Shown piece by piece: positions 34,258-44,966 of a stretch of 64,000 bases of DNA. The DNA lies in contig JAUTXW010001615.1 of NCBI GenBank assembly GCA_030620095.1, positions 1,882,001 through 1,946,000 of the forward strand. The letters are read 5' to 3'. The position numbers were made by a program, and so were the translations under genes. The stretch's first letter is position 1. Each line of letters opens with the position of its first letter. A model generated the notes under the pieces. The model saw only the letters and a list, made by a program, of their open reading frames with translations, searched no databases and was not told the DNA's origin. Source of the stretch: Kuschelorhynchus macadamiae (lineage: Eukaryota > Arthropoda > Insecta > Coleoptera > Curculionidae).

Positions 34258-37200
34258 CAGTGGCGGCTCGTGAGTATATTGAAGGGTGAGGCTACATGAG
34301 GTTAATTTTGTTTAAATGTGAATACATTTCCACGTCACTCATGAGGTATTATTCTGCGACGCGTTGACCTTTTTTTTTAATGGAGGTCATCGCCAATAGC
34401 CCTACTAAACCATTAAAAACTAAAAAAATAAACTCTAAAAAAAGTAAATAAAAAGTAAACAAAACAAGTAAAATATGTACACCTATCACTAAAATATAGC
34501 GGTGATTGCGATAATAAAAACATAATTGAGTTTATTAAAACTTAAAATAAATAGTTGTATGAAATAAGATAAAAAAACTATTTTTTGTACATTAAATCTA
34601 TACGTCTGTCTTTTAAGGTTGCAAATTTATCTATAATTTGGTCGTAAAAGTTTTGGTCTTCACTAAGTTCTGACAGTAATTCCTGCTCTATTGACATCAT
34701 TGCTAAACCCGAAAGCCGTTCTTGTGTCATTGTGTTTCTTAGGTAGGTTTTGATCCGTTTAAGACATGAAAAATTTCGTTCGGCCGATACACTTGTTGCG
34801 GGAATAGTTAAAACTAAATTAAAAAGCTTATATGCTTCCGCAAAAATTGCTTTAAAATCTTTAAATAACAAAGCTACACTTTTTTCGACATCTAAATTTG
34901 AAAATTGTTCATCCCTATACAATACAGAAAGCTCATTCTTTAATCTATCTCTGTCAAAAATGTTTGGATAATTTTTTAATAAATTATTTAATAAGTCGTC
35001 TGGAAAGCATTTAACATATTCCGAATATTTTGTGCAATCGACTAAAGCAAAGAAATTTAAATTATTTAAATTTTCAAACCGCGTCCCTAATTGAAGAATT
35101 ATACAATCTATTATTTCGAAATATAATATTTTATATTTAGTAAAAATATCAAAGTCGCTAGAACATTGCCCTCGACGTGTGTTAGTTGGCAGAATAGTGG
35201 CTTTTTTAGCAATATTGAAAAGTTCTTTGAAATGGTCCTCGTTTCTAAATTCAATAATTCGTTGCTTGGCAAGGTTTATTTGCGAAATGCAGTAATTTAT
35301 ATCTAAATGCTTTAACTGTAATATTTGAAAGAGTACATCAGTGCAACTAAAAATTTGTTTGTAAATATGCGTTAAAAGGCAAAATTCGAAATCATTAAAA
35401 TGCTTTAGAAATCCTTTTGCACCATTAATAGATTCTGTTCCAGAACTTAAGTCATTAATAATAGTTTCAAATACTATAATTAAATTGTCCCATTCATTAG
35501 CCACTAAGTTTAAAATTTTAGACCGTGTATACCATCGCGTTTCTACAGCTCGCGGAATTCTTTTACCTACTATCTGATTAAGCACAAAAGACCGTTTTGG
35601 TGATTGGTGGAAATAATTTGGTATTCCTAATAAAGTGGCAAAAAATATACGACTTTGGGTAATCAGTTTTGTTCCCTGTTGTAAAACTAGATTTAATCTG
35701 TGGGCGCAACAATGAGTAAACATAGCTAAAGGAGCAATAGATCTAACTTTTGTTTGAAGCCCATTTATTTCACCTGCCATAACACTAGCCCCATCGTAAC
35801 ACTGCGCGACCAATTTATTTATAAAGTCATAAGGCTCTAAGCTGTTTTGTATTAAATGAAAAAGGCTCTCTGCTGTTCTATTATCGCTAACGTCAAAAAA
35901 TCCTAAAAATCTTTCTTTTAAAGATCTGTTGGTCACATACCTAACTGTTATCGAACACTGTGATTTTTCTGTTATATCAGTACTATCATCCGCAATTACG
36001 CCAAAAAAACAACAATCGGTGTCATTGATTTCTTTTTTTATATATTCTTGAATATAGTCATGTATGCAACCAATTAGTTCATTTTGTATAGTCTTAGATT
36101 GTCCCGTAAAAATATTACTAAATTTAGCACAATGTTCAGTAAGTTCGGCATTTCTTTTTATTAAGCATGCAAATATTTCCTTAAAATTGCCACGGTTAAA
36201 AGAATCTGTTGTTTCATTATGACCTCGAAATGCCAAGTCCTGTTTACCCAAAGTAATAGTAACATCAATTAAATAATTTAATAATAAACGGTTTTTTCGA
36301 ACATTTTCATTATAAACAATTTTATTAAGACTTGCATTTTCTTGTAGTGCATCCGCAATAGTCGCCCTATTTTGCTCCAGTCTTGTAAGTGCTACCGAAT
36401 TTTTAATATGCTCTCTTGAACTTTCATGCGATTTTACTGCTCGTGAAAAATTTTTTAAATCCGAATATCCGACCCCTGAACTCCAATTATTTTTGACGCA
36501 ACCTAATAAAATACAAGGCCAACAATATAAGCTTTCTTTATAAATACTTCCGCATAGCCACCTATAAGTTTCGTACCAAGATATTTGAAAAGTTCTTGAA
36601 TATTTTTTACCTTGCCTCTTATCGTTAAATATTGCTAAAATTTTCGGCGTCGGACGGCTACCTAATATCTGTTTCTTTTCAGTTTCGCTTCTTCTTAAAA
36701 AAAGGCGTTTCAATTAATGAAGCAATAATGTCGTGAATAGGCTTCATTTCAAAAGCAAAAAGCAAATACAAAAAATGGAACGGTCCAACTTACCAAATCA
36801 AAACAAAACAAAACAAAAACTTACTCACGCGTATTTATTCACCTTAAAAGACAGAACGCCCTCAATCAGCGATTATCGCAATCTATTTCCTATTTCTTTC
36901 TCAGCTGCACGCACCACCTAAAAAGAAGCCGTTGGAATATTTCGCTAGTCATGTGATTTAAATAACCAATAAAAGCATATCCAAGCTACAGATTTATCGC
37001 CTCAAGAATGCAATAGAAAACGCGTGCATCGGCAATCGCCATCCCGCTCTGTTGTAATCAGGTGACTCGCCGGCATCGGCACCGGCCGTTGATAAATAGG
37101 TCAGAAGTCGAAACTTTCCAAGCTAAAATTATTTCGCCTCATTCGAGAGCACTTTCTTTAGGAATGGGTTTGCACGGATTGCACGGTCGGTTTTTTGATG

Positions 37201-37397
37201 TGGTCAGAATTTATTTTCTAAAATATTTATTATGGGATTATATTTTGTTTTTTTTTTTAATGTTATTATGTTGTAAAACTGTTAAAAAGTATATTTCTAA
37301 TTGGTAATAGATAAAAAGTTATATAAAAAAATTCTCTTTTCCTTTATTTTGGGGGTGAGGCGCGGCCTCAGAGGCCTACCCTGACGAGCCGCCACTG
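34258..37397. mobile_element. Complete hAT transposon with perfect target duplication
   Basis: 3,140 bp. Ends CAGTGGCGGCTCGT and ACGAGCCGCCACTG are inverted repeats of 14 bp. The flanking 8-bp direct repeat CTTACAAA is identical on both sides (34250-34257 and 37398-37405). The interior has one uninterrupted transposase on the minus strand. Perfect duplication and open frame point to a recent insertion. Confidence 0.96.
34578..36713 (-). CDS. hAT transposase, 711 aa, uninterrupted
   Basis: Cuts and pastes the surrounding element. N-terminal TTF/BED-like zinc-binding region (about residues 38-105) with WLCGSIYKESLYCWPCILLG. DUF4371-type middle domain with FNRGNFKEIFACLIKR (about 172-187). ADDSTDITEKSQCSI near 241 carries the first catalytic acid. 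CYDGASVMAGEINGLQTK and HCCAHRLNLVLQQ form the RNase H-like core, and ETRWYTRSKIL follows. The C-terminal dimerisation region is LVLTIPATSVSAERNFSCLK (near residue 635) plus LRNTMTQERLSGLAM. The length is normal for the ZMYM1-like hAT group. The start is the first ATG after a stop. No break is seen, so it may be active, though splicing and expression cannot be judged here. Confidence 0.93.
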   Translation of the reverse strand: MKRLFLRRSETEKKQILGSRPTPKILAIFNDKRQGKKYSRTFQISWYETYRWLCGSIYKESLYCWPCILLGCVKNNWSSGVGYSDLKNFSRAVKSHESSREHIKNSVALTRLEQNRATIADALQENASLNKIVYNENVRKNRLLLNYLIDVTITLGKQDLAFRGHNETTDSFNRGNFKEIFACLIKRNAELTEHCAKFSNIFTGQSKTIQNELIGCIHDYIQEYIKKEINDTDCCFFGVIADDSTDITEKSQCSITVRYVTNRSLKERFLGFFDVSDNRTAESLFHLIQNSLEPYDFINKLVAQCYDGASVMAGEINGLQTKVRSIAPLAMFTHCCAHRLNLVLQQGTKLITQSRIFFATLLGIPNYFHQSPKRSFVLNQIVGKRIPRAVETRWYTRSKILNLVANEWDNLIIVFETIINDLSSGTESINGAKGFLKHFNDFEFCLLTHIYKQIFSCTDVLFQILQLKHLDINYCISQINLAKQRIIEFRNEDHFKELFNIAKKATILPTNTRRGQCSSDFDIFTKYKILYFEIIDCIILQLGTRFENLNNLNFFALVDCTKYSEYVKCFPDDLLNNLLKNYPNIFDRDRLKNELSVLYRDEQFSNLDVEKSVALLFKDFKAIFAEAYKLFNLVLTIPATSVSAERNFSCLKRIKTYLRNTMTQERLSGLAMMSIEQELLSELSEDQNFYDQIIDKFATLKDRRIDLMYKK

Positions 37398-38090
37398 CTT
37401 ACAAACATACAATCAGATGAGTGGGAAGCCAATAAAAGCACGTTAATAGCATTAATCAATGCAATAGTTTAGAAAGCTAACAATAGTATTTGCTAAAGAG
37501 GTTTAGATTTAGACAAGGTTTGACATCTTAAACCTGTATAAGATGACATTTTTAACATTTGAACAAATAATTTTTCTAAATGTCACAATTACAAAATGAC
37601 AGTGACATAAGGCAAACATAACTAAAAACTAAAGTTTAATAATATATAAATAACTAATTTCCTTTTAAACTTACTGGTTTGATTTTAATAGTGAAGTAGG
37701 GAATGATTATTTCTTTGATATTTGTAAAAATACCTATTTGCCTCATTAAGGAATAGGTAAGAATCCTTCCTTTTGTTAACGATAATGAAGCATGGCTCAT
37801 TTCTTCATTTTCGTTCATTAAATATTTTAACAAGTCGTCATTTTTTTTCGCCATCTTGAATTCATACCAATATTTTACCAGTTTTTTTTTGTATCAGACG
37901 TAATTTTTGTGGAAAATTAAATACAATTAAAGTTAATCGAGTAAGTGGGTTTTTTAGCTATACCGAAACAGACCGACCCACCGACAGTAATGGAAAAATA
38001 TGAGGATCTGTAAAAACCCGGAACGATAATTTTTTCACGATTAATGATATTTCCTTATGCGGGAAGTGAAAACTCACGCCGTCACTGGCA
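37398..38090. repeat. ATGGCGG repeat, right part
   Basis: Continues the repeat broken by the hAT. Near 37840 a reverse-oriented CGCCATCTTGAATTCATACC appears, and at 38050-38075 a TTCCTTATGCGGGAAGT hairpin like the one at the left end of other copies, suggesting two copies in opposite orientation. Confidence 0.5.
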
Positions 38091-38808
38091 TTCGTGAACA
38101 AATGGCCACGGCTTGGGCATGGGCCATCCCCACTTCTTGTTTTATCGTAAACATTGGTCGATAAAACCTGAAAATAGGGGAACCATGTTGGCGCATACCC
38201 CTAACGTGATTCTAGAATGAATTGTGATCTATTCTTTAATTCTTACTCTACTTGTTGATTAACTCCAAACCCGTCAAATTGAGGAGTTATGATAAGAACA
38301 GGCTATTCTTACGTATATTCAAAGTTCTAACCAATCTACAGAAAAGCTACTATTAAGACATACACCATTTTCATAGTTTTCATCGAACGGAGATCTTTTA
38401 GTTAAGTACGTTGTTATTTCAAGAAAATAATTTTATTATTTTTGGAGTTCGTATAGGCGATCATCAAAAATCCAAATAAATATTCTTTCAAGAATAAAGT
38501 ATTTTTTATCAATATATTTGGAAATATGTATATGTATATATATTCAATTCGATAAACTTTCAAATACCTCAGTCTCGAAGAAAATATAACAGCATTAATA
38601 TATATTAAAATTCCTACTTCTTTCCGAGAAATTCAAAATATGTATGCGTAGTTCTCATGCATATCGGAACCTTTTTTTCAATTTGAATAATCCAAACTTA
38701 GAAAAATAGATTATGTTTTGCCTCTTATTATTCAGACTCGATGAAAATAAAATCAGGAGTACACAGCGAATTTTGAGTTTAAACGAATAGCAAAGAAATA
38801 AATATATG

Positions 38809-38839
<31 letters not shown>

Positions 38840-38840
38840 T
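38091..38840. other. Spacer ending in an (AT)n tract
   Basis: No gene. An (AT)n microsatellite occupies 38814-38840, immediately before the next transposon. Confidence 0.5.
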
Positions 38841-38845
38841 GAGTA

Positions 38846-40719
38846 CAATGAGGGCATAAAGTCTGGAAACCTTGAGAATATGTCAAAAACTATACAAGTT
38901 GGGTAAAAAATTTCATAGAAAAGTTGTATAGTTCCTTACGATTTATGATTCAAAAATGTCTTGAAATATACAGGGTGTTTTAAAATCAAGTTACACGCCA
39001 AAACTTCAGAATCTCTAATGGCACACCCTGTATATTATTTCATTTTAAGAATCTACATGAAATTCTGATCATATTTTATTAAGCATACACTAAAGTCAAC
39101 TGTTTTTGAGATAAAAAAATGAGAAAATTGAAATTTGGCTTTAAACAAAATTAATCCATTTCCCTATGCATAGCGAAACCTGGTGGATTATTTTAGAACT
39201 CCCATAGAAACTGTCATGTACTGACAATAAACTGTGTCAATTTTTAACATATTGTTGGAGAGTTACTTTTTTCCTGATAAAAATGCTTTCAGAAAGAGAA
39301 AGAATAGAGATTCTTATGATGTTTGGATGGGGAGATCGCCAAAGAAATCTTGACGAAGTATGTGAACTTTTTAATAATACGTATCCCGAGCGAGGACACG
39401 CAATTGCAAAACCCACAGTTAGCAAAATTATCAAAAAATTTCGTGATCATGGTTGTGTAAAAGATCTTCCCAGGATAGGTAGGCCAAAACTAGATGATGA
39501 TATGAAATTGAATGTTTTACTCAGTTATAACAAAAATCCACATTTACCTACAAGTCAAGTAGCATTTAGATTTAAACCTTAGTAAATCATCGGTAAAAAA
39601 TATTCTGCACACGGCAAAGTATCATCCCTACAAAATAAGATTAATCCATGAATTAAATGAAGACGACTTTGACCGCCGACTTGAGTTTTGCGAAAGTATG
39701 CAAGAGCGGTGCAACCTGGATCCATTCTTTTGTAGAAATATTTTATTTTCCCATGAAGCCACCTTTTTTCTTAATGGTACTGTCAACCGACAAAACTGTA
39801 GATATTGGTCTACAGAGAATCCCCATTGGGCTTAAGTGGCTCATACGCAATATCCCGAGAAAATCAATGTTTGGGCTGGAATATTTCAAGATAGAATTAT
39901 AGGTCCCTACTTTTTCGACGTAAATTTAACCGGCGAAAGTTATCTTGATTTTTTACAACTCGAGTTGATTCCTGCTTTAGCTTAATTGTATCCAGGTAAT
40001 GAGCCCGATATGCCTACTGCAGCAGTGTGGTTCCAACAAGATGGAGCACCACCTCACTACGCGCTACCTGTTCGGCAGTATCTCAGTGAAATATTTCCTA
40101 ACAGGTGGATAGGACGTCGTGGTCCCTACGAATGGCCGGCCAGGTCCCCGGACTTAACTCCCCTAGATTATTTTCTGTGGGGATATTTAAAGAGCAAAGT
40201 TTATTTGAACAGACCTCCTAATATCGATGCGCTGAAAAATCGTATAAGAGATGAAATCCGACAAATCCCACCTACTTTCATTCGAAATCTACAACAAGAG
40301 TTTATCAATCGATTAGGATATGGTCAGGAAGTGAACGGACAACAGTTCCAGCATTTATTACGTTAAAACGCATCATTTAGAATTTTAGACTATCGTTGTT
40401 AATCGTTATTAAAAAAATTTTGTAAAACAGTTTTCTCATTTTTTTATCTCAAAAACAGTTGACTTTAGGGATAGGGTATGCTTAATAAAATATGATCAGA
40501 ATTTCATGTAGATTCTTAAAATGAAATAATATACAGGGTGTTCCATTAGAGATTCTGAAGTTTTGGCGTGTAACTTGATTTTAAAACACCCTGTATATTT
40601 CAAGACATTTTTGAATCATAAATCGTGAGGAACTATACAACTTTTATATGAAACTTTTTTACCCAAACTTGTATAGTTTTTGACATATCTCAAGGTTTCC
40701 AGACTTTATGCCCTCATTG
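38846..40719. mobile_element. Third mariner-like element, ~280-bp inverted repeats
   Basis: Ends CAATGAGGGCATAAAGTCTG and its complement, each bordered by TA (38844-38845, 40720-40721) in (AT)-rich DNA. TIRs run about 38846-39127 and 40435-40719. Each TIR contains a 60-bp block beginning CAGGGTGT and ending ACACCCTG, itself bordered by TA (38971-39030; 40534-40593). Interior transposase on the plus strand. Confidence 0.9.
39283..40366 (+). pseudogene. Mariner-like transposase, frameshifted
   Basis: ATG at 39283. First frame (to 39582): LSERERIEILMMFGWGDRQR, HAIAKPTVSKIIKKFRDHG, a paired helix-turn-helix region, with GRPK before the linker. A frame break occurs near 39575. The middle reads EDDFDRRLEFCESMQERC, an altered ILFSHEATF at the first acidic motif (SHEATF instead of the usual TDEATF), and KINVWAGIFQDRIIGPYFF, with stops near 39833 and 39982. 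The last frame (39986-40366): WFQQDGAPPHYALPVRQYLS with the second Asp, SPDLTPLDYFLWGYLKSKVY with the third, and a natural C-terminus. Full length is about 350 codons. Broken by at least one shift and two stops, and the first acidic motif is changed. Confidence 0.9.
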
Positions 40720-40721
40720 TA

Positions 40722-41270
40722 TATATATAATTATATTTTCAATAAATGTCTATTTTTAATAATAAACAACGAAGAAAATATGGAAAATCTACATTTGGAA
40801 AACTGTATGCTATTTCCATCTGTTCCTCCTAGATCCCTCAAAAATTATTGTACTTTTGTAGCGAGGCTAATGCTAACTTGAAATAGAAAAATATTCAAAT
40901 CATTGCTTCTAAAGAGAGCCAAAAGTCAATAATGTCGGCGAACTAAAGCGCGGGAAAAAACAAGATATAGATAAAGACATTCCGCCCCTGTCTGACGGGA
41001 TAGAGAAATAGCCGCTCAAATTAAAAACTTGACTTGAAATCAAAGCTTCAGAGTTCAGAACCATATTAAATTGCTATTTTTTGCAGTTTCACAGGTGTTA
41101 ATTCTAAATGCTAAAACGTGTATATCAAAAATACTATGTAATACGCAAAAACGCTAATCTGATAATAAGAACCCAAATCGATATGCAAAAAAAATATAAT
41201 AAAATGTTTGCGATCAAAATACAAGAGTTCTAACCACACTACACCACAACTTGTTACGTTCTATATACAT
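40722..41270. other. Spacer, no gene
   Basis: AT-rich with no recognised feature. Confidence 0.4.
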
Positions 41271-41272
41271 AC

Positions 41273-42428
41273 AGTGAATTCTCCCTAACGGACACCTCCG
41301 AATAATAAACACCTCTGCTGAACGGACAATTTTGAAGTTACCGACCGTTATTATATGCACTCCTGTGTATTAAACCCTCTTGACAACGGACACTCTCAAC
41401 AACGGACACGGACAGTAAAATTTGGAACATTTTTAATAAAAACAGTACAATTTACCTCCTCAGAATAGATAGATGTTCAGATAATTTTTGAAAAACCCAC
41501 ATTTTTATTGCACATTATGGGCAATATTTAGATTTATGCTAATAAGCGGCGCGCCTACCTATTGTTAATAGCACTAGTTTAACAATAGGCTGGCTTATGC
41601 TGTCTGGCTTGTAGATAAAAAACTCCGTTGTTTTAAAGGATCAAACGTGGAGAAATTGCCACTTGAATGGTACTATAGCAAGAACGCATGGATGACAAGG
41701 GATATAATTACGGATTGGTTGATGAAATTTGACCCAAAAATGCAAAGGCAAAACCAAAATGTACTTTTATGTTTGGATAATGCTGCATCTCACCCAAAAC
41801 TGGAGTTAAAAAATGTAAAAATAATTTTTTTCCGCCAAATACGACATCACATTGCTAGCCATTGGACCAGAGCGTGATTCAAAATTTTAAAAACTACTAC
41901 AGAAAGTTTTTAATCAAGCGACTTCTGTCATCTATGGAATATTCTGAATCTACCGAACAATTAGAGAAATCCACAAGTGTTGTAGGTGCCTTGATTTGGA
42001 TTGTTGCTACATGGAAAAAAGTCGAATCCAAGACCATCAATAACTGCTTCCGCAAAGCTGGATTCGACGAAATTCTCGAGGAAAACCTTGACTACGATAG
42101 TGAAGATGATGTGCCATTATCGGAATTATGTAGAAACATCAATGTATTCTCTTCCGACTTAACTTGATATTCAGAAATTGACATAAGTTTATGTGAAAGC
42201 ATCAGTGAATTTCAAAATAGTGAGAACGGTCAGATTTCATCTGGCGGTGATGATAAAGAAATTATTTCTTTCAATATTAAGAACATTAAGGAAGCATATA
42301 AAATGTTAAGAGATATTGAAAACTTTTGTATTATCTCAGAAGTTGCGTCTAAAATGGAATCTCAAATTATTAAATATAAATTAACTAGTTTAAGACAAAG
42401 AGCACTTGATAATTTTTTTAAATAGAAA
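41273..42428 (+). pseudogene. Tigger/pogo-like transposon, internally deleted
   Basis: The left end CAGTGAATTCTCCCTAACGG and the following AACGGACA repeats (41273-41410) are typical of Tigger/pogo inverted repeats. The transposase begins mid-protein near 41620 (VVLKGSNVEKLPLEWYYSKN) and continues with AWMTRDIITDWLMKFDP and LLCLDNAASHPK, the second catalytic Asp. A frame shift at about 41840-41865 leads to DQSVIQNFKNYYRK. One TGA at 42165 interrupts the same frame, which then runs to a natural-looking end, LRQRALDNFFK, at 42425. The CENP-B-type DNA-binding region and first acid are lost, and no right inverted repeat was found. Confidence 0.85.
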
Positions 42429-42430
42429 CT

Positions 42431-44958
42431 TTTTATAAAGTAGAACTGTATCAAACTGTATACGTAGGTAGTATAATATTTTATATTAGGTAGTATACTT
42501 TTATTATATGCACATCTGTATGTAAAAGATGTTGGTGTATAAGTAGTAACAATTGTATTAATAATTTGTCCTAAACATATTATTTTTTTCTTAAAAATAA
42601 AAAAACTATTCAGAAAAATACAAAATATACAGGAAAACTATTGAAAAACATAGTTTTTTTTATATATTTTTGATTTTTTTGCTGACTCATCATTTTAGAA
42701 CTGCCTTGTATGGAGGGTGAACAAAATATTATGCATTTTTCAACATAATGAATGCTCGTTCAAAAATGCTCTTATATCTTCTTCATAGTGGTATGGATCA
42801 TTATCTTGTTGATATACAACGAATATACGATGGGACGCCCTGTATATGTGGAAATATTATATATTAAAAGAACTTCTAATTTAAAGAAACTTTCGTTTGA
42901 AACTTTTTTAGTATCTATTACGGATTTCCATTATAGTGGATACTTTTATGTGGAAGAACTGCCCTAAGGTTTAATACTATCAAAACAATTTTTTATCATG
43001 CAACAATTTTTATCAATAATAATATTTCTGAGAAATGGATAATTAAAAAGTTTTTCATATTTGTCGAACATTATGGCCTACACACATCAATGCATATTTT
43101 GTTGTAATGAATATGACTATAGCGTCACAAATATATTTTTTCTATTTTCTGTGACAACATATGATTATCTGTTATATTTCCATTCTGCACCGAAATAATT
43201 TCTAAAATTAAGTATTTTATTTTTCAGTTAAGCAACCGAGATCAAAAGAGAAAATTAAGTACCGAAACTAAACTTTTAACTTTCCGTATCTTAAAATTAA
43301 CAATGCAGCGCCTTCACTACTCTCAAGACGCTTTAATTTAATTAAATTGCAAAATTATACTAAGCATACAACATTCATCTCTTCTGACAAAAAATCAACT
43401 TCTGCCTTAAGATATTCCACGTTGCAAGTTACCAATTTAAAATAATTGTGTTTGATGTATCTCGTAGATGAAGTACTAATTTGCTTTCAGTTAAGGAGAC
43501 TGAAGTTAGTAAATAGATAGCGCATACATTTTAACTTAGCGCTGTGAGTTTAAAAGGAAATGCAGTGAACAGATTAGGTTACCCTCAAGAAAACAATCTA
43601 TAATTTTGTTTAAAATATAACGATTTTTGGATAAGTTTTCATTAAAATTTCTAAGCGATTTTCTATAAGCTATATCTAGCTGTATCAACTTTCCTCCTTA
43701 ATTGTACTTTCTGGCGAGACATGTACTTTCTAACGAGATTAAAAGATGGGCATTAGTGAATCATTACTTGCTTAAAAAATGTATTTATTCTTTTAGCAAT
43801 AAACAATAGAACGCTATCTTATACGCACAGGTAAAATAAAATCGATATCAAAATTTCCTAATTATGTTTTTTCAATTAACAATATATAAATATAAATTTA
43901 AAATTTGTTCATTATTAAGAGAGCCGAAATATATATTTTAACAATTAGTCACTAATTTATTAAATAATAATTTCAAATGCTGCATATAATTTGTTTCAAA
44001 ATATCCATATAAATGATAATATAATACTATATTTATAGATGTATGCAAAGTAGTATGTGGGATAAATATTTTAACAATAGGAATATTAAGCTTTTAGTTT
44101 CAATATTTAATTAAATTGGTGTGATTTGTTTAAATTCGAATAAACTTACTGTTATTACATTTTATTATTATTAAACCACAGTAAACATCTATTTTAAAAA
44201 TATTTTATTTTTTAAAGATTATTTTATGATTTTTCACTGATGGCAATTCTTAATATCGTTTGCAGGAATATCAAAACCATATTATCATTCCTAAACTCAT
44301 AAACGGATGTAAACTCAACAAAAAAAAATAGTTGCGTGTATATTTTGCATGTTTAATAATTTATTCTCATCCAAAAAAAGTCATTAATTTGGAAATACAT
44401 AATTTTATACCTAACTTGAAATGAGTTTCATGTTAGTATACCAGTAAATCTCTCTCAGACTCATATATCAGCAATTAATAAATTTTATTTTTATGCAAAT
44501 ATATTTGAAGTAAAAAAAAAATAAATGAATAATTCGACATTCGTGACAACCGAAAACGAAAATTAGTATTCATTTTTTTTTCGAAGCTTTGAAGTACGTA
44601 ATTGCGTGGTCAGAATTACATAGAATATGATTATAGATACAACTTATATGTATATGTTTTAAGGGTATCCGCACAAACGCGCATTTCAAAGTCATATTTT
44701 TTAATAAACTCAACCCTTAAATCCCTATATTATCTATTTCATCTATCTCTCTCACTCAGTTAATTTCTATAACGAAATCTTCGACTAAGGCTGCGAATTT
44801 ATTTCATCGGGATTTATTATCCTTTTATATTTCAATACTCTTAGTACAGACTGAGTAGAATCCATTAAAACTACTCACTAATATTAAGCACCCGACGTCT
44901 TTGCAATCAACCCATCTCTTACTAAGCTCATTAACTTCTTCCCTTACATCATACACTT
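42431..44958. other. Long AT-rich spacer, no gene
   Basis: 2.5 kb without a recognised element or exon. A GACGCCCTGTATAT at about 42835 resembles a mariner-type end but has no partner. A hidden regulatory function cannot be judged. Confidence 0.4.
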
Positions 44959-44966
44959 TTAATATT

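Noticed and set aside
43000..44900. A second host gene in the long AT-rich spacer
   Set aside because: No frame above background and no splice-bounded stretch with protein-like content could be found.
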